Positions 56,799 to 64,000 of a DNA stretch of 64,000 nt are shown piece by piece. Under the pieces are notes generated by a model. The model did not search any database. It saw only the letters and a program-made list of their open reading frames with translations, and was not told the DNA's origin. Every line of letters starts with the position of its first letter. The stretch's first letter is position 1. This DNA is from Rhizomys pruinosus (Eukaryota; Chordata; Mammalia; Rodentia; Spalacidae), in NCBI GenBank assembly GCA_009823505.1, contig VZQC01005584.1, forward strand, positions 283,028 to 347,027. Reading direction: 5' to 3'. The position numbers and the translations under genes were made by a program.

Positions 56799-57370
56799 CA
56801 GGAAGGATTACATGGTGTGGGAGGCAGGGGTAGGGCAAGGAGGGAATAACTCACACAAAGGCCTATTTTTATTATTTTTATACTATTGTAGAAGTTCTCT
56901 TAAATATATACAAATATAAAAATAGTTTAAATGGAGGTACACTATTATGGAGGAACAATACTCAAATGTACACTTCATCCCAGCAAATAAAATTCCCTGT
57001 ACCAGGAACGTATTATCTCTCTTGAAGTTGTTGGCCAGTGGGATTCATGGATCCCCCAAGAGTTACAGGCTATTGTCATGGCTCTTGTTTACCTTCCAGA
57101 ACTTGATGGTAAGACCCTATAGCCAAAGGCAACACATACTTGACTCATGAAATACAGAGAAATCAAATGGGTCCAGACCTGAAGGCTTTGTCCATGTTGA
57201 CTGCTTTCCAAGTACTTAATCGTACTATGTTTACTACTGGAAGAGAAAACTAATCATCACTTTTACCCATCTGTGAACCTGCGTACTGTAATAATGACTG
57301 GCCTGGCAAGATCTCTCCATTAGTTTAATAGTGGCACAAATATTATGGGAATAACTAACCACCCTCTTGT
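55995..57370 (+). mobile_element. L1 3' end: ORF2 end plus 3'UTR
   Basis: 'gagaaatgcaaatcaaaatc', 'aatgtggagaaaaggaaaca', 'cttgggcatatacccaaaga' and 'aacaatggagtattattcac' are the ORF2 end. 56935-57370 ('aaaggcaacacatacttgac', 'tgactggcctggcaagatct') is the 3'UTR. (GA)n lies at 56757-56794. ORF2 is not open. Confidence 0.8.
56757..56794 (+). repeat. (GA)n microsatellite
   Basis: About 19 GA dinucleotides within the L1 3' region. Confidence 0.95.
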
Positions 57371-58034
57371 TGGACTTAAGGACTTTCATTTAAGTTGTAA
57401 ATCAATTTTGAGTTTGTTTATTGATTTTCTTGTAAAATAAGAATAGATTCTTATTTTTCATTGTTCTGCAAGTGGATATTGATTATTAATGGAATTATTC
57501 TTTCTCTATTGTGTGTTATTGCCACCCTTGTCAATGACCAATTTACCACAAAATCATGAATTATGGCTCTTTATTTTGCTCTAGTTGGCTACTTCTATGC
57601 CAGTTCTGTATGTTGTTGTTATTACAAGTTCTGTAACATATTTGAAAGTTGGAGAGGATGATGTGTCCAATTCATCTTAATCACTATACATTGGACTCTT
57701 CATAGTCTTTAATATTACATAGGGATTTAAAAAATCTTTATTTAGTTCTCTGAAAAGTCCTATTGTAATATAAATAGGGCTCGTATTTAATATATATTAC
57801 CCACTTTGGGTAGTATATATAACAGTAGGACTTCTTCCAATTCAAGAAAATCCATGAATCCATGGTATTTTTCAACTTTTGTGTCTTCTCTGATTTTTTA
57901 GTCACTAAATTTCATTTTTCTAGAATGGAAGTAGTAAAAGTAGACACTACTGTCTTGTTCTTGATCTTACAGGAAGAGCTTTTGGGTTTTACAAATGAGC
58001 CAGACATCAGTTACAGGCCTTACTATACATACAT

Positions 58035-58074
58035 CACACACACACATTGTATATATATATATATATATATATAT
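58035..58074 (+). repeat. (CA)n(TA)n microsatellite
   Basis: 'cacacacaca' followed, after a short break, by about 12 TA dinucleotides. Confidence 0.9.
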
Positions 58075-58271
58075 TCTTGATTTTTTTCCTACTGATACTT
58101 TGGCTGGATTTAGATGATCATATTTTTTATCCTTCATTGTTGTAATATGCTATACCATATTTATTTACATATGATCAAGCATCCTTGAAACAGACATTTT
58201 CCATGGTTACCTCCCTCTCAGACACATTGATGCAGGTTTTGGCATGTTGAATTTCTTGACTTTGTCCCCAG

Positions 58272-58476
58272 GATTTATTTCATTTTAATTATGCATGTGC
58301 GTGGGTATGTGCACATGAATTCAAGTGCCTATGGAGTCCAGAAGAGGGCACTGGATCCCTAGGTGGGGAGTGGACATGCAGGTGGTTGTGAGATGCCCAA
58401 CACTAGCTCTGGGAACTGATCTCCGGTCATGTGCACTTAACCATTGAGCCACTCTCCAGCTCTGGCTTGTTGAATA
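58272..58476 (-). mobile_element. B2/B3-type SINE
   Basis: 'tccagaagagggcactggat', 'gggaactgatctccggtc' and 'accattgagccactctccag' in antisense order. Confidence 0.85.
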
Positions 58477-59401
58477 TACATTTTCTTGTGCTTTTGATCT
58501 TCTTGATCTTCCATTGGATTTCTTTATGATTCATCAGCTTTTATGGACTGTCAATTTCTAGATATATGTGAATTTTGTAGGTCATTAATTGCTATTTTCC
58601 TAATACGTACATCTGAAAAGAGGCTTGATATGATGTCAATCTTACATTTGTTAAGATTTACTTTCAAACACACCATATGTTTTGTGTACACTTAGAGTGT
58701 GCCTTCTGCTGCAGACGGACGCTCTGTGACGTGCTCGTTATGTCTGCTTCACCTGTGGTATAGGTTATTTCAGCCTGTGGTTTCCTCCTTGATCTTTCTT
58801 CCTGGAATGTCTGTCTCTCGTCAACAGTAGAGCAATGAAGTTCTTGCTGCTGTAACACAACCCTTTTCTCCCTTCAGTTCTCCTAGTATGTGCTTTATCT
58901 ACACAGTGACTCCAACAGAGAGTACTTATATTCCCACAGTTATGATTGTTATATTCTCTTGGTGAACTGAGCCCCTTATCCTTCTACAGCAACCTTCTTT
59001 GTTGGATTTGACCTAAAGTCTGTCTCATATACTATCAGTACAGACTTTATGGTTCTATTTATGGAACATTTTCACCATCTCATTGTTTTTAGTCTGTATG
59101 TATCCTTAAAGTTATTGGAATTTCTTGTAGGTGGCACATAATCGGTTTACTTTTTGTCAATATATGTCTTCTAATTGTAGGATTTACTTACATGATTACT
59201 TTAAATATAATTATTGTAAGTTAAGGGTATATAACTGTCATTATGTTTCTATGTCTGAGCTCCTTCATTTCATTCTTCCTCTCTTCTGTTTTGCTATGAT
59301 AAAATTTTTTGTTAATTGTCTGATTTCATTACTCTTCATTTATTGATTTTACTTTATTATAGGTTTTTTTCCTCTTTGCTTTTTCCTTCTCCTTTATAAT
59401 T

Positions 59402-59402
<1 letters not shown>

Positions 59403-59427
<25 letters not shown>
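59403..59427 (+). repeat. (CA)n microsatellite
   Basis: About 12 CA dinucleotides. Confidence 0.92.
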
Positions 59428-59434
<7 letters not shown>

Positions 59435-59648
59435 ATACGCATGTGCATGCGAACACTCAAGAGATGTGTGAATAACAGAGCTAATGTTGAGAGAATTTTA
59501 GAAGTAAAGTTTTACACTGGAAACATACAAGTGACTTAAAACTGAGCATGTCCAATCTGTTTTTAAATATGACTCAAAATTCAACTAGTCTACTCTGACA
59601 TTCCCTCTATGTTTAACTATGTTTTTTCAAAAGCTAAAAGTTACAAAC

Positions 59649-59845
59649 AGGGGACTGAAGAAATGGCTTAGAGGTTAAAGAGCACTGGCTTGCAGAGGAT
59701 TTGGGTTTGATTCCCGGCACCCACATGGCAGCTACCAACCACCCATTACAACAGTACCTGGGGATCTTTAATGCCTCCCACTGGCTTTGCACAGCACAGG
59801 TGCACTTACACACATGCAGGCAAATCACTCATACACATAAAATAA
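59649..59845 (+). mobile_element. B2/B3-type SINE
   Basis: 'ggggactgaagaaatggctt', 'ttcccggcacccacatggc' and 'catacacataaaataaaaac'. Confidence 0.9.
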
Positions 59846-60811
59846 AAACAATGAGCAAAGTACATATTTTAAAAAAAGAGTTACCAACAGTCAACCCCAA
59901 AAGCATTATTTTGAACTCAGTATATTCTAGAATTTACCCCTGAACTCCTTTTCTGGGTATATCAAGTTAGTCCTACATTATAGTATATAAACTGCCACAT
60001 TCTGTAATCAATGACTGTGAGAGCAGCCCTTCCCTTGATAGTTCAGCATTGGTATGTGTTAAGTTACCGGTACGTTGAATTGACGACAATGAATTTTGCT
60101 CTAAATGTCACTTTTATTATGTCATTGTGATCCTATTTTTGATTTTTTAAAACAGTGAACATATGGTGAAATTAAGTTGATTTTTTAATTTGAAAAAGAC
60201 TGAAATGACACTGAAATGTGTTAAAATGAAATGTAAACTGATATTTCCTTTTAGATACTCATAGTATGTTTTGTCCCTAAGATCTCTATCATACAGTTTC
60301 AGAGTGGAAAATTTCTCATTACTAATGTTCTCCTTAGCCTTGTGTTTGTTTTATTTTATGTACAAAATGAGGTTTCTCTATCCACCGTCAGCTCTCTTCC
60401 ATCTACAACACAGTGTCTGATACTTCCCCTTAACTACAGAGCGGAGGGCTCTGTATTTATAGCTATATTTATTCAATGGCAAAGTAAAGGAAATAACTCC
60501 AAGGGTCAAAAATAACTCTGAATACTTCTGAAGACGGAACAATAAACCAGCTGTTCCCTCCCTGGGCTGAGCAGCCTGTGGCTTAGGAGTCTCCACCTCC
60601 TTCCAGAGGATCTTGACTGAAGCTTCCTTTCCTTTCTGCACTTAATTATCACCTCATTTGAAGGGCAGGCCTTTCCTCTCATTCTTCATGGCCAGGGCCA
60701 TGACTGTCACACTGAGGCTGACAGGGACTAATTGTTTCCTTCAGTTGTGCTAATTAGTTTAAAGATCAAGGCATAAAATGAACTTATAAACATCGTATAG
60801 AAAATATTCTC
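59846..60811. other. No recognised feature
   Basis: No landmark. 60400-60720 is less AT-rich and non-repetitive. Confidence 0.4.
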
Positions 60812-60965
60812 ACCGGGCATGGTGGCGCACACCTTTAATCCTAGCACTTGGGAGGCAGAAAGCAGGCGGATCTTTGTGAGTTCAAGGCCAGCCTGGTCTA
60901 CAGAGCAAATTCCAGGACAGCTGGGGCTACAGGGAGACCCTGTCTTGAAAAGACAAAAAAAAAAA
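60812..60965 (+). mobile_element. B1 SINE
   Basis: 'ccgggcatggtggcgcacac', 'ctttaatcctagcacttggg', 'gttcaaggccagcctggtct' and an A-rich tail. Well preserved. Confidence 0.96.
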
Positions 60966-61718
60966 TTCTCCATTTCATGTCCAGAATGAAATATTTATAT
61001 GATAAATCCTTTATATCTATTGTCAAAGACAAAGCTAAACATTCCCCTAATCCTCTCCATTCTTCTGCATTTCTTTCTCTATTATTGTAGTAAACAGCAG
61101 AGTGTGTCTGGTCACTTATTTCTCCAAAACATTTGATACAGTCTAAGATAAGCATATATATTTGGAAAGCATGTGAAATGACTCATTAAAAATTACTCTT
61201 AGGTTGATATTTGCAACCGTACTTGGCTTCCACAGGAGCAACTTGGGACAGTTCTTAAGTGTTCACAAGGTTAACTCTTTCCTGTGGTGTTCTGCGTGGC
61301 CATCTCATCGTCACAAGCAGTTAATCTGTAATTTTCTGATAGCGTCATTTCCCAGGAATACCAATATGCTGCAAGAATGATGTGGGTATTTCCCACCTGC
61401 CTTTCCTTTTTCTGAATAATTCTATCAGATCATAGAGCTTAAAGGCGAAATCTCATAAGAGCAGTGCTAAATAGTTAACCTCTAACTGTTGTTTCTGTCA
61501 ATACTGTTGGTGTTCTTACCTATTTAAATCACATTATGATTTTGGATTTTATGTAGCTAAAATTTCTCTTGAGCTGAGGTATGAGGAGACAATCTCAATT
61601 TGCATCATCTGGGAAAATAACTGGGACCAAACAAATTTTGGGTATGATGCAGACTGACCAATTAAAGCAGCACAATGACGTTGGAACCTTTAAACCCACA
61701 AAATAATACTCTGTTGTG
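60966..61718. other. No recognised feature
   Basis: No landmark seen. Confidence 0.4.
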
Positions 61719-61935
61719 GCTGGAGAGATGACTCAGTGGTTACAGCTACTTGCTGCCTACAGAGGACCAGAGTTCTGTTCCCAGCACCCATATCAAGTGG
61801 CTCACCACCAACTGTAACTCCAGCTCCGGGGATCCAGTGCCCTCTTCTGGACTTCATGGGCAACTACACTCATATGCACATATGAAACATCGACATTCAC
61901 AAAGTGCATACTTAAAAATAAAAATGAATACATCT
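61719..61935 (+). mobile_element. B2/B3-type SINE
   Basis: 'gtggctggagagatgactca', 'ttcccagcacccatatc' and 'aactgtaactccagctccgg'. Confidence 0.92.
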
Positions 61936-62019
61936 TTTTTAAAAGACACTATCTTCTCTGTATACCTCCAGTCAACAGTGATTGTTTCACACATGAAATT
62001 AAAAAAAATTATAATTATT

Positions 62020-62241
62020 GGATTTATTTGTTTTATTTTGTGTATAATTGTTATGCCTCCATGTGTGTAAGTGTACCCATGCCATACAATCCCCATGGAG
62101 GACAGAAGAGGGCATCAGATCCCTTGGAACTGGAGTTACAGATGGTTGTGAGCAGCCAAGTGAGTTCCGGGATCTGAACCTGTGTCTTCCTTCCATAAGA
62201 GCAGCCAGTGGTCTTAGCAGAGCCGTCTCTCCAGCCCCTCT
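62020..62241 (-). mobile_element. B2/B3-type SINE
   Basis: 'gacagaagagggcatcagat', 'cttggaactggagttacaga' and 'agccgtctctccagcccc' in antisense order. Confidence 0.92.
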
Positions 62242-63204
62242 TTTACATATTTAAAAATTTTTAATTGAAACATAAACAAAGTTGTCATTATTTAACAATA
62301 AATAGAAGGGGGTTCAGATGAACTAAGAGAAAAACTAAGAATGCCTGTTAAATCAATAAGGAATTATTATTAACAGATTGTCACTTTAAGTATAGCAAAT
62401 CCTGATTTCAACCACAGGTTTAAAAGATTTAGAACAGCTCGTGGTTAGCAGTTTCCATCCAATAAGTCACCATGGACTTCCTTCCGTCCCTTCTTCACTT
62501 CCTCTGTCAAGCCATGGACCTGAGGTTCACCGTTCAACTTCCCTTGATACTGACAATCCTGGTTGATCTAATTAGTTACTTCTACATTCCAGACATGAAG
62601 CAAGATGGATGATGGGGGACTGTACAGAAAGGCCCTGTCACTGCCTGCTCCTTTCTTACAGACCACAGGTAGAGGTCTTGGTAGGAGAAAGAACAGTTTT
62701 CCTTACCAATCACAGACTTCACAGCTAAAACCCATATAGCAGTGAATAGAAAATAACAAAAGCTAACAGATTTACCTAAATATGCTAGGTTTATGTGGTA
62801 TGGAAGCCTTCAGAAGAAACAGTGTAAAGACTCAGGAAAACTGCATTTTTGTGCAAAAGTATACAGAAGTCTTAATAGAGAAAATGGGCATGTCGTCCTA
62901 TCAATGGAGCTCAGCAAGGCCTGCGTGGACAGATTCTGCTTGGGCTCCAGGAACACACCAAGACCTCATTGGAATCAGGGCCTAGATATCTACTGAATGG
63001 AAAAGTTCAGGGTAGGAAGGTCAGAGAAGGCAGAGGGAATGCCACGCTTTTGGTGTTTCTCAGTGTGTATGTTGAAACTGCTCTGTGTGGAGACACCCTG
63101 TTCTAACCTCTGATCCTCCCCAGAGAGACCATTTCTTTCTGGGTGACTTCCCTTGTGGCCACAGGAACTGAAGCATCTGTTGCTGAAGAGAAACCCAAAG
63201 ATGA
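62242..63204. other. No recognised feature
   Basis: Two overlapping 67-codon frames near 62790 have no recognisable domain and no promoter context. Confidence 0.4.
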
Positions 63205-63400
63205 AGTAGGGCATGGTGGTCAGCTTGTAATCTCAGCTACTCAGAAGGCTGAAGCAGGAGAGCTTGTGAAGCTAAGTGAGACCTTGTCTCTAAAAGAAAC
63301 TTACTAAAGAGGGCTAGGAATGTACCTCTGTGGCAGAGCGCTTGGCTGGTGTGTGTAAAGCCCCAGGTTCAATCCAACACTGAAAAATGAAGGTCAAAGA
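63205..63400 (+). mobile_element. B4-type SINE (B1-like plus ID-like halves)
   Basis: Left half 'gggcatggtggtcagcttgt' and 'gtgagaccttgtctc' is B1-like. Right half (63312-63400) 'ggcagagcgcttggctgg' and 'aaagccccaggttcaatcc' is ID-like. Confidence 0.75.
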
Positions 63401-63760
63401 TGGATTGGGGGCAAATAAAAAGAGATCTCTACCAAAGAAGCTAGCAAGAGACTTAGAATCTACACCTGCTGACTCACAGGCTGCTTCATCTTGAAGCTTA
63501 CCACATTCTGTATTAGCCTAGAATTAGGAATCTAAACTTTATACCGAGTTTCCTATGGCTACACCACAGAATTAACTAATTCTGGGAATCATGAATATTT
63601 ATTAGGTGAGTGAGAGAATGAAGAAATCAGGATGGATGAGTTCAGCATGCCTGCTGGTAAGTCGGGTGGCGATATTCTTATGTGCAGTATATTTTCATTT
63701 TCTAAATAATTGAAATGATGCTTCGTATGGAAGAGTGGTCATGATAAGAAACGAAGAAGC
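63401..63760. other. No recognised feature
   Basis: No landmark seen. Confidence 0.4.
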
Positions 63761-64000
63761 GGGGCTGGAGAGATAGCCTAGCGGTTAAGAGTACCGACGC
63801 TCTTGCAGAGGACCCGGGTTCGATCCCCAGCACCCACATGGCGGCTAAGAACCGTCTGTAACTCCAATTCCAGGAGAACTCCAGTTCCAGGGGAATCCGA
63901 GACCCTCTTCTGACCTCCGCGGCATTGCACGACATGGGTGCACAGACCTGCATGCAGACAATACATTCATACACATGCAAAAATAAATAATAATAAAAAA
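63761..64000 (+). mobile_element. Young B2/B3 SINE with 17-bp duplication, at window end
   Basis: 'ggggctggagagatagccta', B box 'gggttcgatccc' and the duplicated 'aactccaattccaggag' / 'aactccagttccagggg'. The tail runs off the window, so the target duplication cannot be assessed. Confidence 0.95.

Larger units (their letters stand above)
57395..59340 (-). mobile_element. Old L1 ORF2, antisense
   Basis: 'gtaaatcaattttgagtttg', 'tatgccagttctgtatgttg', 'ctgtaacatatttgaaag' and, near 59130-59220, 'ggatttacttacatgattac' give the order RT to endonuclease start in antisense. Interrupted by the SINE 58272-58476 and by CA/TA microsatellite 58035-58074. Confidence 0.65.

Noticed and set aside
62782..62996. 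Two overlapping 67-codon ORFs as a small gene
   Set aside because: No recognisable domain, splice context or promoter; length is expected by chance.

Overview
The window looks like intergenic or deep-intronic DNA from a muroid rodent. The evidence is the repeat content: B1, B2/B3 and B4/ID-type SINEs, rodent LINE-1, class II endogenous retrovirus and old LTR remnants. A cricetid (hamster, vole or deer mouse type) is my best inference, because the young B2/B3 copies carry 'aactccagttccagggg' where mouse B2 has a different internal segment. That was judged from memory, without a database. I found no host protein-coding exon, rRNA gene, tRNA gene or CRISPR. Every convincing protein signal belongs to a retroelement.

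Layout. 1-2030: minus-strand LINE-1 (start of ORF2, ORF1, 5'UTR) cut by the window edge. 2-9 kb: SINEs, LTR-like repeats, a solo LTR inside an old L1, and a minus-strand LTR (7.0-8.3 kb) interrupted by a 522-bp retroposon. 9.2-11.7 kb: repeat-poor. 12.3-17.8 kb: near full-length plus-strand LINE-1 with a two-unit monomer-like 5'UTR, a broken ORF1 and an ORF2 that keeps a 750-codon reverse-transcriptase frame. 19-21.6 kb: repeat-poor. 21.6-22.6 kb: an LTR inverted relative to the 7-8 kb copy.

The centre of interest is 23.8-36.6 kb, a multi-layer nest. An old antisense L1 contains a B3 SINE. That SINE was split by a 10.16-kb minus-strand endogenous retrovirus (25490-35648, LTRs of 561 and 560 bp, target duplication gtcat a/g). 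The retrovirus has betaretrovirus-like gag and pol remnants and an Env transmembrane remnant with a CX6CC motif. It was itself invaded by a young SINE (32932-33189, in the protease region) and by a 2359-bp plus-strand non-autonomous LTR retrotransposon (28455-30813). The latter has two 492-bp LTRs, a 5-bp target duplication (cactg), a primer site matching 18/18 nt the 3' end of tRNA-Ile (recalled sequence), a polypurine tract, and an internal region made of in-frame duplications with no recognisable gag, pol or env.

36.6-64 kb: ordinary rodent repeat landscape (old L1s in both orientations, many B2/B3 and B1 SINEs, LTR-like repeats, microsatellites, a 141-bp tandem duplication, a 75-bp minisatellite) separated by stretches where I recognise nothing. 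Five nearly identical B2/B3 copies share an internal 17-bp tandem duplication; four are bracketed by 13-16 bp target duplications, and the fifth runs off the window. They mark a recently active SINE subfamily.
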